32,779 nt of DNA from Zopfochytrium polystomum (taxonomy: Eukaryota; Chytridiomycota; Chytridiomycetes; Chytridiales; Chytridiaceae): positions 1 through 32,779 of the forward strand of contig JAIVFJ010000491.1 in the NCBI GenBank assembly GCA_025765615.1, in the 5' to 3' direction. How positions within the stretch are numbered: position 1 is the stretch's first letter; each line of letters starts with the position of its first letter. The notes beneath the pieces are model-generated. The model was not told where the DNA came from, ran no database searches, and was given only the letters and a program-made list of their open reading frames with translations. A program made the position numbers and the translations under genes. Shown here piece after piece: positions 1 through 10,600 of the stretch.

Positions 1-551
1 TCTCTTCATCCCCACACACACCAAGTCCTCTCAGTCCTGGGTGGGATTTCATCAAGGTGGTGCACAGCCCAGGCTGGTACTCAGCCTGGGTGGTGCTCAG
101 CCCAGGCTGGTACTTAGCCCTGGCTGGTACTCAGCCCTGAGTGATGCCCAGCCCTGGGTGGTACTCAGCCCTGAATGGGTACTTAGCCCAGGCTGGGGGT
201 TGGTTGCTCAGCCTGTTTTATCTCATTTCTGTGGCCTGCTCTGTGCAGCCCACTGCTCCCTCTGTTTTCTGATGGCTCCAACCTGCAGGAGTATAAAAGC
301 AGCAACCTCTCACAGAGATCAAACAAGGAATCCAACCCCCCTCCTGGCTGCTTTGACAGAATCCAGTGCAAAACAAGCCAATCTCTCTTCCTCCATTTGC
401 TCTCTCTTCCATCTCTGCCCACTCACTCCTCTCTCCTCTCTCCATCCTCTCACTCCTCTCCCTTTTCCATCATCACTGCTCTCTCTCTCTCTCTCTCTCT
501 CTTCATCCCCACACACACCAAGTCCCTCCAGTCCTGGGTGGGATTTCATCA
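1..551 (+). mobile_element. Rearranged partial copia LTR (3' portion)
   Basis: Bases 55-551 match the 3' 40% of the LTRs found complete further on (compare 3626-4121): the GGTGGTACTCAGCCC minisatellite, a TATAAAAG box at 292-299, a CT run and the terminal TTTCATCA. Bases 1-54 are a second copy of the LTR 3' end joined directly to LTR interior at 54/55. This is either unequal exchange within the repeat or an assembly join. The LTR ends at 551 and abuts coding sequence of gene Z. The next five bases, TAGTG, would be the target duplication, but the other side lies outside the window. Confidence 0.85.
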
Positions 552-1461
552 TAGTGTCAGCATCTACACGTGCTATCTCCAGCTTATTGCTCCTGTTCAT
601 GATGCGGGACAGTGCTATGATCTCCTCTGTGTTCCTGTCCGGTATCCTCAGCTGACAGAATGACTGGCTCTCTAGGCATACAGCAGAACATGCCACTCTG
701 AGTCTCTTCACTAAGCTCACCCTGTCTGACACGAATATACACTCTTCAGCACCTGACTGTGACACTTGATTCTCAATAGCGCATAGTATGCCCGAGATGA
801 ATGCTGCGAATGTGTCGTACCTGCTCTCGTCTACCAACGATATGCCTCTCTCAGTCTGCGCTGTGCTCATTCTGCTGCGAACTGATGACCTGGTGGTTGA
901 AATCTGCGATGCAGTCTCTGCTGATCTTGGCTCATACAGCACAAACTGTGGATTGTTGCTAGTGTCTGTCTCAGTATCATCAGTATCAATCTCCAGTGAC
1001 TCAGCATAGCGCAGTTTCTGGACGCCTGGAATGGCACTAGGTGCTGCGTCGGGTGCAGGCGGGAGCAGAGGCTGTGGTGTGCCGAATCTGAGTTTCGAGT
1101 GAGATTCCACGTACTTGAGTCTGGCTTCTAGCTCCGAACACTTGCGATCTAGCATCTGGCATCTGTGGGTCAGTAGCTCATTACTCAGTGACAGGCTGCC
1201 AATCAGCTCCGTCTTGCGCTGTAGCTCGTGGTATCTGGTCATCATGGAGGTATACATGCCCTCAAGCACACGCACTCTCGTGCCAATATCCACAGTGTCA
1301 TCCGCAGTACGTATGGAGATATTCTGTACATCGTCCTCCGCTTGTACTGATGATATGTTCTCAGTGATCGTACTCAGTACATGCAGCTCAGGGACATCAA
1401 AGTGTGACATACCGTGCAAGTACAGGCTGTAAGTTTTAATACTCCGCTCGACCACTGGCAT
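552..1461 (-). CDS. Gene Z: coiled-coil protein, C-terminus cut off by LTR
   Basis: I do not recognise this protein. From the ATG at 1461 it stays open through 303 codons to the LTR edge at 552, then reads into LTR sequence, so the native C-terminus is missing. Residues about 55-125 are rich in Leu, Glu, Arg and Met with heptad-like spacing (for example RCQMLDRKCSELEARL), which suggests a coiled coil. A Pro/Ala-rich linker follows, then an acidic Asp/Thr stretch and a Ser/Arg-rich stretch. The start overlaps the end of gene Y by 26 bp, which suits a compact viral- or plasmid-type gene cluster. The sequence gives no function. A start at the later MSHFD methionine is possible. Confidence 0.6.
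1433..1440 (-). terminator. TTAAAAC motif at the gene Y stop
   Basis: On the minus strand gene Y ends TAT TAA AAC, so the stop codon is part of an ATTAAAAC motif. Related GTTTTAAA[A]C sequences lie at the stops of P, both RPB1-like genes and the RPB2-like gene. A role in 3'-end formation is inferred from position only. Confidence 0.35.
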
Positions 1462-2314
1462 ATGTCAGTCTGGTGAAGTATGTCGGCAGTAACACTGGAC
1501 CATTGACTAGAGTGGCAACAGTCATATGCGGAGCACGTGTAATTCCAGCAGTATCATCCTGCTCGTATCTGTCACTCAGTGTCTCGCTGTCATCTGTATC
1601 TTCAAACGTAGGCAACATAGCAATATCCCTCTCTAGTTCCTCACTATCTGACTCATACTGCAGATCATCTACACTGTGCTCCATATCCTCACGGGCAGTA
1701 GCTGGTGGTATCATGGAGTGGCGCTCGAAATTCTGCATTGAGCTCCTGAATCTAGCACCCAGCCTAGCATTGTCCATAGCACTGGCCATATACTCTTCAT
1801 TGACGACAGGAGAGTATAGCAGAGGCACGGTCTCTATGTATGATGCCATTGTGGGGAAATACTGGAACAGAGTGGGAGCATTGACAACAGGAGCACGGAT
1901 CACTATGCCCCGTGACATCAAGTATCCGTCCTTGTCTCTCCCTGCTAGCGCGTACTTGAAATACTCATCGGATGGTTGAATGCTGAGTATCACTGTTTTC
2001 ACGATCTTCCACAGTCCAGCGTAGTTATCATCAGTAGCTGCAGGCCAGGCGAATGTGTCTGGATTGAAGCTATATGCTACAGATGAGACCATAGTGACGA
2101 ATATGTCACCTGGACTCAGCCCGTGATGCAACTTGGGGATCGATTTCCATGCTTCATACATCCTCTGATCCACGATCGGTGTCCTTCGCTCTAGCACATT
2201 GTGCAGAACGCGAGTATCGATCAGTAGATTCTCCATACTCAGGTCATCGAGTGTGCTGTTTTCAAAATCAACAACCGTAGCACATTTACTCAGCTTGGCG
2301 ATCAGTTCGTTCAT
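1436..2314 (-). CDS. Gene Y: hypothetical protein, about 292 aa
   Basis: Unrecognised protein. I chose the ATG at 2314 (MNELIAK) because it overlaps the end of gene X by only 29 bp. An upstream ATG at 2413 would add a hydrophobic, Cys-rich 33-residue leader (MMHVSGALVLVLITVG), which could be a signal or membrane segment but would overlap X by 128 bp. The first ~190 residues have mixed, globular-looking composition. Residues about 215-265 are strongly acidic (DDLQYESDSEELERD and similar). The stop codon TAA lies inside TATTAAAAC, the motif also found at the ends of the RNA polymerase genes. It is the middle gene of the X-Y-Z minus-strand set. No function is assigned. Confidence 0.6.
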   Translation of the reverse strand: MNELIAKLSKCATVVDFENSTLDDLSMENLLIDTRVLHNVLERRTPIVDQRMYEAWKSIPKLHHGLSPGDIFVTMVSSVAYSFNPDTFAWPAATDDNYAGLWKIVKTVILSIQPSDEYFKYALAGRDKDGYLMSRGIVIRAPVVNAPTLFQYFPTMASYIETVPLLYSPVVNEEYMASAMDNARLGARFRSSMQNFERHSMIPPATAREDMEHSVDDLQYESDSEELERDIAMLPTFEDTDDSETLSDRYEQDDTAGITRAPHMTVATLVNGPVLLPTYFTRLTYASGRAEY

Positions 2315-2896
2315 GCTGTGATGCGAACAGCGAGAAGTCCCGCCCCAGCAACAGCAGATTGCAGTCCCTACAGTGATCAGCACCAGCACGAGAGCACCTG
2401 ATACGTGCATCATACCAGCTCACATATCCACGCGAGATTGTAGCATCTAGTGCACGTAGGGGCATGCAATCGTGGAATCCAACTACAGACACATAGCTCG
2501 TGATACCACCTGAAGCAACTCCCGGTATGCATCTTGAGTGGCATCTGATGTACTCGGCCATGGGCACCTGCCGCACTGCGTCGATGTGAGCAATGACTAT
2601 CCACGACATGGATCTGTGCTGAGTGATAGTGCCAAATGCATGCGCTAGTTCTGATGCATGTTTCTCGGTGCATGTACTCGATCGGACACCAGCATCATCT
2701 ACTGAACACAGTGCCACATACAGGCATTCAGCGTCAGGCTCATCTATCTGATAGTAGCCGCTCCTGCTAATCCTCCGCAGCGCAGTACATAGCTTCTGCG
2801 TCTCAGCCATATCACCTGCTACATGCCTCGCGTATGCTGCATCAGGCTGCCGTCTATTGAGCTGCAGATACTCACATGAGGCACGGAGCAGGAAAT
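2286..2896 (-). pseudogene. Gene X, C-terminal part, split by the copia array
   Basis: This is the downstream part of a minus-strand gene whose upstream part lies at 19977-20199. The copia array entered at GAAAT. When one copy of this 5-bp duplication is ignored, the reading frames of the two parts agree, so the gene was open when the element landed. The C-terminal 40 residues include CSRAGADHCRDC, and the upstream part has CTHC, so paired Cys clusters could bind zinc. I do not recognise the family. The stop at 2286 overlaps the start of gene Y. The apparent in-frame start at 2963 belongs to LTR sequence and is not real. Confidence 0.6.
2892..2896. repeat. Target-site duplication GAAAT, left copy
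   Basis: GAAAT immediately precedes the TGTTGAG terminus of LTR A and recurs immediately after the TTTCATCA terminus of LTR D at 19972-19976. Five bases is the usual duplication length for Ty1/copia integration. It shows that the outermost LTRs A and D delimit one original insertion. Confidence 0.9.
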
Positions 2897-4121
2897 TGTT
2901 GAGATTCGACCCACGGGGTACACTACGCCCGTTACTGATGATCCCTTTGAGAACTCCATCCAATCACATTGGATGGGGTGTTTGAAGGGCTCAGTAGATT
3001 CAATACTTGAATGGGGCGCTCGGAAGGGCTAATCTGTTCTCAATAAAAAGAGATAGGCAAAGGCGGCTGTTGTTCTAGCTTTGTTCATCCTACCGGTAGG
3101 AACAATGCAATTAGAACATGCACAAAAACGCGCAAACTACGCACTCTGCACATGTAACACAGCACAGCAAGCATGCAGAAGCAGTGTACCACTGCCCCAG
3201 GCTCCGGAATTCCGCTCTCTGCACCGGAATTCCGCCCTTTTGCATCGGAATTCCGCTTCCTGATCTGGAATTCCTCTCTCTGCACCGGAATTCCGCTTCC
3301 TGATCTGGAATTCCAGCTTTCCTGCTGTGCTGTGCAATCTGAGCAATGCAACAGGCATTTAGGAATCAGGGATTGCACCAATCACTGCATTTCTAAAAAT
3401 GAGATAAAAACTGAGCTCACCAGAGATTGCACCAATCATTGGATTTCTAAAAACAAGGAAAAAAGCGGCTTGTTTCCCAAACAAGCTTCCTGATTTGGAA
3501 ACAACCAAACCAATTTACAAGCAACTGTTTCTCAAACAAGCTGTAAATTGGTTCCTGGTGGTACATCAGCCCAGACAAAGTGCTCAGCCCAAGGTGGTAC
3601 TCAGCCCTGGCTGGTACTTAGCCCTAGGTGGTGCACAGCCCAGGCTGGTACTCAGCCCTGGGTGGTGCTCAGCCCAGGCTGGTACTTAGCCCTGGCTGGT
3701 ACTCAGCCCTGAGTGATGCCCAGCCCTGGGTGGTACTCAGCCCTGAATGGGTACTTAGCCCAGGCTGGGGGTTGGTGCTCAGCCTGTTTTATCTCATTTC
3801 TGTGGCCTGCTCTGTGCAGCCCACTGCTCCCTCTGTTTTCTGATGGCTCCAACCTGCAGGAGTATAAAAGCAGCAACCTCTCACAGAGATCAAACAAGGA
3901 ATCCAACCCCCTCCTGGCTGCTTTGACAGAATCCAGTGCAAAACAAGCCAATCTCTCTTCCTCCATTTGCTCTCTCTTCCATCTCTGCCCACTCACTCCT
4001 CTCTCCTCTCTCCATCCTCTCACTCCTCTCCCTTTTCCATCATCACTGCTCTCTCTCTCTCTCTCTCTCTCTTCATCCCCACACACACCAAGTCCCTCCA
4101 GTCCTGGGTGGGATTTCATCA
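2897..4121 (+). repeat. LTR A (1225 bp, 5' LTR of outer element)
   Basis: It starts TGTTGAGATTC and ends TTTCATCA, giving the usual TG...CA ends. It contains six GGAATTCC palindromes (3206-3314), a GGTGGTACTCAGCCC-type minisatellite (about 3555-3790), TATAAAAG at 3863-3870 as the likely promoter, a CT microsatellite (about 4048-4072) and CACACACACC. AATAAA at 3042-3047 lies upstream of the TATA box, so it cannot be the polyadenylation signal of a normal R-containing transcript. Confidence 0.95.
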
Positions 4122-4176
4122 CAAAGCTACCTACAAGCCGTCGGCCACATTTGTACGCTCGAACAGGGCCCTGCTG

Positions 4177-4308
4177 CTCTTACAAGAAAAGGGTTTCTGA
4201 CTCTAAACAAGACCAACCTGTCTGTGAGCACCGGCTCACCAGCTACTTTAAGGCAACAAAGGGCTCTTGGCTCTCTACAAGAAAAGGGCTACCGCTCTAA
4301 ACAAGTCC
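4177..4308 (+). repeat. Imperfect 38-bp direct repeat in copia leader
   Basis: Two related 38-bp blocks at 4177-4214 and 4271-4308 share TACAAGAAAAGGG followed by CTCTAAACAAG. The same pair occurs in internal 2 (7477-7514, 7571-7608) and internal 3. They lie in the untranslated leader between LTR and gag and could be RNA structure or packaging elements, which is inference. No sequence complementary to the 3' end of initiator tRNA-Met follows the LTR. Confidence 0.55.
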
Positions 4309-4334
4309 ACTGGTCCACCAAGCCGCTACCTAGC

Positions 4335-6221
4335 ATGTCTTCTTCGACCCCCAAGGCTGTCCGCTTCTCTTCTTACGGCTACCAGGCTTGGGAACTGCAT
4401 GTGGAAGAAGTCATCAAGCCGGTCATGGCATACAATCTTGTTGCCAGCTTCCTCAAGCCTGATTACTTCGGTACGTTCAACGAGCACTGCACCAAGGTCG
4501 GCATCGGCGCTGCTCCTCCCAGTATTGGTTCTCCCCCTGAATCCTCTGCAACGGCGGAGGCCAAGGCTGCGTACAGTGAGATGTACCGTCTGCACCACGC
4601 TGCCCTTGACAAGTACCACACTGGTATACGCCAAGAACACAAGACCTACAGGGAGCTTGAGGCCCAACACAACAAGGCGGTTGCTACCCTCGACTCCTGC
4701 TCGCGCATCGAGGATGTGCGCTCCATGAATGCAGCAAACATCACCAACTGCGCTGATCGGTACAAGTGGCTCAATGACAAGTACGCCCTGCAGGACCACA
4801 CTGGTTCACAGCAGGACAAGTGGCTTGCGACTTACAGTCGTTTGGCAAAACCCAGAGACTCTGGTCCGGCAGTCCAGGAGTGGTACACCACTCTGACCAC
4901 ACTGGTCACGGATTGGCCAAAGCATTTCAAATGTACTGCCACCACTTGCAGGGGTGTGACAAACATCCTGCGTTCTGCCATCATCCACAAAGCAAGGGAA
5001 ACGCTGCCTGGACATGAAATCTTCTCTGGCGTTCGTCAAAATCTTCTCAAGGGGCTGTCAGGCTACGCCAACACCAGCGATCTCGTCAAGGAGTTGACAA
5101 ACTGCCACACGCTGTACCAGCAAAGCAAAGAGAAGAACAGCAGACACTCTGCTCACCATGGCACTTCTGAGATGGAAACAGCTGCTTCAGCAAAGACCTC
5201 AGTGGCAACCAAGAAGCGCAAGATCGGTGAGGCACTCAACGGCAAGCCTACTTGTGACCTTCATGGAATCTGGGTCTCACACTCTCGCGAGGAATGCCTC
5301 AAGTTCCCTCACGGGAAGTCAGAGCCCGCTCGCCCTGCAAAGAAGGCCAAGGGCAAGCAGCCTGCACTCGCCAAAGAAGCCAAGGCCACGCCAGCTGATT
5401 CCAAGAAAGCTACTGAGACTGCCAAGATTGCACGTGAGGTGGCTGCTAAAGAACACCACCAAGCCTCTTGCGCAGCCTCTGAGGATTCTCCTCCCCACAA
5501 ATGCTACAGGATGGATACTCCACCACCGCCTACTGAAGGAGAAGACGTCGAAATGTTGGAGTTCAGTACTGAGGGTGCTGCGCGCCTTGCAGACACATCA
5601 GCTCTAGACGACTTCCTTTCAGTAGAAAGGGCACTTGCGGCACGGGAGTTTGAAATTGGAACATGCCAGGCCGTTGAGGTGGAGGAGGAATTTGAAGTGG
5701 AACTCACAGTTACACTTCTTGACGGCAGAATGGATCCAGACTGGATCACTGACAACATTGTCTCAAACGTCGGCTACAAAGTGATGTACGAATCTGGACG
5801 TTTCCTCTACCGCAACGTCACCTACCGCCGCATCTATGAGACTGCGCTGATGGCAAGACTTGCTGGCGGCAACCCACACCAGGTCATCCTTGACTCTGGG
5901 GCTTCCAGGACAATGTCGCCTTGTGAAGAGCACTTCACAAACTTGCAGCCCACCTCCCAGCAGATCAAAACAGCTGACAGCTTTACAACTGCCACTGGAG
6001 TAGGCGACTTTACCCTGTTCGTTAACGGAAGAGCTCTCATCATGAGGAACTCGCTCTATGTGCCAGAGTTCTCAGACACTCTACTCTCAGTTCAGCAAAT
6101 CGTGCGGCAGACAGGTCACAACGTGACTTTCACAGCAGACACAGCCCTATTGCACCCTCGGGTACATGGTTCAGACTTTACCATTGCTCACAGGGACACA
6201 GGAAATGTTTATGTTTGTTGA
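4335..6221 (+). pseudogene. Copia internal 1: gag-protease, pol lost
   Basis: From the ATG at 4335 (MSSSTPKAVRF) this reads about 626 residues of copia polyprotein, then runs into LTR B and stops after VYVC. It keeps the gag region, a C-x2-H...H-x4-C knuckle (CDLHG...SHSREEC), a Lys/Ala-rich linker and the aspartic protease motif ILDSGAS. Integrase, reverse transcriptase and RNase H are absent. The break falls exactly at the first base of LTR B, as expected if the younger element integrated here rather than from a random deletion. Several residues differ from internal 2 (QHNKAV against QHDKAV, EGEDVE against EAEDVE). It cannot transpose by itself. Confidence 0.9.
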
Positions 6222-7421
6222 GATTCGACCCACGGGGTACACTACGCCCGTTACTGATGATCCCTTTGAGAACTCCATCCAATCACATTGGATGGGGTGT
6301 TTGAAGGGCTCAGTAGATTCAATACTTGAATGGGGCGCTCGGAAGGGCTAATCTGTTCTCAATAAAAAGAGATAGGCAAAGGCGGCTGTTGTTCTAGCTT
6401 TGTTCATCCTACCGGTAGGAACAATGCAATTAGAACATGCACAAAAACGCTCAAACTACGCACTCTGCACATGTAACACAGCACAGCAAGCATGCAGAAG
6501 CAGTGTACCACTGCCCAATGCTCCGGAATTCCGCTCTCTGCATCGGAATTCCGCACTCTGCATCGGAATTCCGCTTCCTGATCTGGAATTCCTCTCTCTG
6601 CACCGGAATTCCGCTTCCTGATCTGGAATTCCAGCTTTCCTGCTGTGCTGTGCAATCTGAGCAATGCAACAGGCATTTAGGAATCAGGGATTGCACCAAT
6701 CACTGCATTTCTAAAAGTGAGATAAAAACTGAGCTCACCAGAGATTGCACCAATCATTGGATTTCTAAAAACAAGGAAAAAAGCGGCTTGTTTCCCAAAC
6801 AAGCTTCCTGATTTGGAAACAACCAAACCAATTTATAAGCAACTGTTTCTCAAACAAGCTGTAAATTGGTTCCTGGTGGTACTCAGCCCAGACAAAGTGC
6901 TCAGCCCAAGGTGGTACTCAGCCCTGGCTGGTACTCAGCCCAGGCTGGTACTCAGCCCTGGGTGGTGCTCAGCCCAGGCTGGTACTTAGCCCTGGCTGGT
7001 ACTCAGCCCTGAGTGATGCCCAGCCCTGGGTGGTACTCAGCCCTGAATGGGTACTTAGCCCAGGATGGGGGTTTGTGCTCAGCCTGTTTTATCTCATTTC
7101 TGTGTCCTGCCCTGTGCAACCCACTGCTCTCTCTGTTTTCTGATGGCTCCAACCTGCAGGAGTATAAAAGCAGCAACCTCTCACAGAGATCAAACAAGGA
7201 ATCCAACCCCCTCCTTGCTGCTTTGACAGAATCCAGTGCAAAACAAGCCAATCTCTCTTCCTCCATTTGCTCTCTCTTCCATCTCTGCCCACTCACTCCT
7301 CTCTCCTCTCTACATCCTCTCACTCCTCTCCCTTTTCCATCATCACTGCTCTCTCTCTCTCTCTCTCTCTCTTCATCCCCACACACACCAAGTCCCTCCA
7401 GTCCTGGGTGGGATTTCATCA
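6216..7421 (+). repeat. LTR B (1206 bp, 5' LTR of inner element)
   Basis: It has the same ends and parts as LTR A but belongs to a 1206-bp subtype with a shorter GGTACTCAGCCC minisatellite and CCCAATGCTCC in place of CCCCAGGCTCC. TATAAAAG is at 7163-7170. It differs from LTR C by one base (T in AATTTATAAGC, near 6836). Confidence 0.95.
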
Positions 7422-7634
7422 CAAAGCTACCTACAAGCCGTCGGCCACATTTGTACGCTCGAACAGGGCCCTGCTGCTCTTACAAGAAAAGGGTTTCTGA
7501 CTCTAAACAAGACCAATCTGTCTGTGAGCACCGGCTCACCAGCTACTTTAAGGCAACAAAGGGCTCTTGGCTCTCTACAAGAAAAGGGCTACCGCTCTAA
7601 ACAAGTCCACTGGTCAACCAAGCCGCTACCTAGC

Positions 7635-10600
7635 ATGTCTTCTTCGACCCCCAAGGCTGTCCGCTTCTCTTCTTACGGCTACCAGGCTTGGGAACTGCAT
7701 GTGGAAGAAGTCATCAAGCCGGTCATGGCATACAATCTTGTTGCCAGCTTCCTCAAGCCTGATTACTTCGGTACGTTCAACGAGCACTGCACCAAGGTCG
7801 GCATCGGCGCTGCTCCTCCCAGTATTGGTTCTCCCCCTGAATCCTCTGCAACGGCGGAGGCCAAGGCTGCGTACAGTGAGATGTACCGTCTGCACCACGC
7901 TGCCCTTGACAAGTACCACACTGGTATACGCCAAGAACACAAGACCTACAGGGAGCTTGAGGCCCAACACGACAAGGCGGTTGCTACCCTCGACTCCTGC
8001 TCGCGCATCGAGGACGTGCGCTCCATGAATGCAGCAAACATCACCAACTGCGCTGATCGGTACAAGTGGCTCAATGACAAGTACGCCCTGCAGGACCACA
8101 CTGGTTCACAGCAGGACAAGTGGCTTGCGACTTACAGTCGTTTGGCAAAACCCAGAGACTCTGGTCCGGCAGTCCAGGAGTGGTACACCACTCTGACCAC
8201 ACTGGTCACGGATTGGCCGAAGCATTTCAAATGTACTGCCACCACTTGCAGGGGTGTGACAAACATCCTGCGTTCTGCCATCATCCACAAAGCAAGGGAA
8301 ACGCTGCCTGGACATGAAATCTTCTCTGGCGTTCGTCAAAATCTTCTCAAGGGGCTGTCAGGCTACGCCAACACCAGCGATCTCGTCAAGGAGTTGACAA
8401 ACTGCCACACGCTGTACCAGCAAAGCAAAGAGAAGAACAGCAGACACTCTGCTCACCATGGCATTTCTGAGATGGAAACAGCTGCTTCAGCAAAGACCTC
8501 AGTGGCAACCAAGAAGCGCAAGATCGGTGAGGCACTCAACGGCAAGCCTACTTGTGACCTTCATGGAATCTGGGTCTCACACTCTCGCGAGGAATGCCTC
8601 AAGTTCCCTCACGGGAAGTCAGAGCCGGCTCGCCCTGCAAAGAAGGCCAAGGGCAAGCAGCCTGCACACGCCAAAGAAGCCAAGGCCACGCCAGCTGATT
8701 CCAAGAAAGCTACTGAGACTGCCAAGATTGCACGTGAGGTGGCTGCTAAAGAACACCACCAAGCCTCTTGCGCAGCCTCTGAGGATTCTCCTCCCCACAA
8801 ATGCTACAGGATGGATACTCCACCACCGCCTACTGAAGCAGAAGACGTCGAAATGTTGGAGTTCAGTACTGAGGGTGCTGCGCGCCTTGCAGACACATCA
8901 GCTCTAGACGACTTCCTTTCAGTAGAAAGGGCACTTGCGGCACGGGAGTTTGAAATTGGAACATGCCAGGCCGTTGAGGTGGAGGAGGAATTTGAAGTGG
9001 AACTCACAGTTACACTTCTTGACGGCAGAATGGATCCAGACTGGATCACTGACAACATTGTCTCAAACGTCGGCTACAAAGTGATGTACGAATCTGGGCG
9101 TTTCCTCTACCGCAACGTCACCTACCGCCGCATCTACGAGACTGCGCTGATGGCAAGACTTGCTGGCAGCAACCCACACCAGGTCATCCTTGACTCTGGG
9201 GCTTCAAGGACAATGTCGCCTTGTGAAGAGCACTTCACAAACTTGCGGCCCACCTCCCAGCAGATCAAAACAGCTGACGGCTTTACAACTGCCACTGGAG
9301 TGGGCGACTTCACCCTGTTCGTTAACGGAAGAGCTCTCATCATGAGGAACTCGCTCTATGTGCCAGAGTTCTCAGACACTCTACTCTCAGTTCAGCAAAT
9401 CGTGCGGCAGACAGGTCACAACGTGACTTTCACAGCAGACACAGCCCTATTGCATCCTCGGGTACATGGTTCAGACTTTACCATTGCTCACAGGGACACA
9501 GGGAATGTTTATGTTGTGGACCCTTCTCTTCTGACGGGACATACTGGTCTCGACAGGGCAGAACTTGGAAGGGACGCGCCGACTCCTTCGGGGGACGCCC
9601 CAGGTGAGTCGCAACAGCAAACTGCTCCTTTGCAAACTGCAACACCAACTTTAAGTCAAACTGACCCAGACCCTTTACCAAACCCTCAGAACATTGAAGC
9701 AGTCCGAGCTCTTCACAAGAAATTTGGTCACCTGTCTTTATCTTCTTTGAAGCGTACTTGGTCAAATCTGAATAAAGTTGGTCATTCATTTTTCCTCATT
9801 CATGACATTCCCTGCGTGACATGTGATGTTGGGAAATTGAAAGCTTCGCCTATCCACTCCACTTCCAGACCAAACATCACACTGCTTGGTCGTTTACACA
9901 CTGATGCTGTCCCACTGCCCGCACGTGGACACCATGGTGAAAAACATTGGCAACTGGTTGTGGAAGAGTCAACCCGTTGGCTTGACATTGAGTTCCTCAA
10001 CTCTTTGTCCGACGCGCCCACAAGATTCCGGTCTACGATCGAAAGGTTTGAACAACAACATGGCAAACATATCACATCTGTGCGCTGTGACAGGGGGGAA
10101 ATCTTCAAAGATGGAGAATTCAAAACTTGGGCCAATACTCGGCATCCTCCTATTGTTTTAGAACCTAGTCCTGCATTCACCAAGGAATTCAATGGGCTGG
10201 TAGAACGTCAGGTCAACACTCTCAAAGACATGGCACACTGCATGCTCTTAGAGTCACGATTGCCCCACTCTTTCTTTGTGTATGCAGTCCGCTACGCAGC
10301 ATACATCAAGAACAGGGTTTACCACTCTTACACTAAGAAAACACCTTATGAAGCTTGGTACGGTGAAAAGCCAAATGTTGATCACATCCGCACCTTTGGC
10401 TGTTTGGTTATCCACCGTATCCCAAAGGAAAAGCGAACGCTTAAACATCCTGACAAAGGGGCGCCAGGCATATTCTTAGGGTATAAAGGAAACACTCTTC
10501 CAGTAGTCTACGACTTGAAAACCCAGAGAATATCGGAACACTTCCATGTCTCCTTTCACGAAAATGTTTTTCCTGGCATTGTGCGGAATTGGAGACAGTT

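Noticed and set aside
3042..3047. AATAAA as the LTR polyadenylation signal
   Set aside because: It lies about 820 bp upstream of the TATA box, in U3, where cleavage would remove R and prevent strand transfer.
3713..4300. Pro/Ser/Leu-rich ORFs of about 195 aa (also at 7013-7600, 13855-14442, 19563-20165 and 31749-32210)
   Set aside because: They are read through LTR minisatellite, the CT run and leader sequence, recur with every LTR copy and have no conserved domain. Repeat sequence happens to be open.
4326..4799. Antisense ORFs of 150-160 aa within copia gag
   Set aside because: They lie opposite a convincing gag frame and recur in each copy only because gag does.
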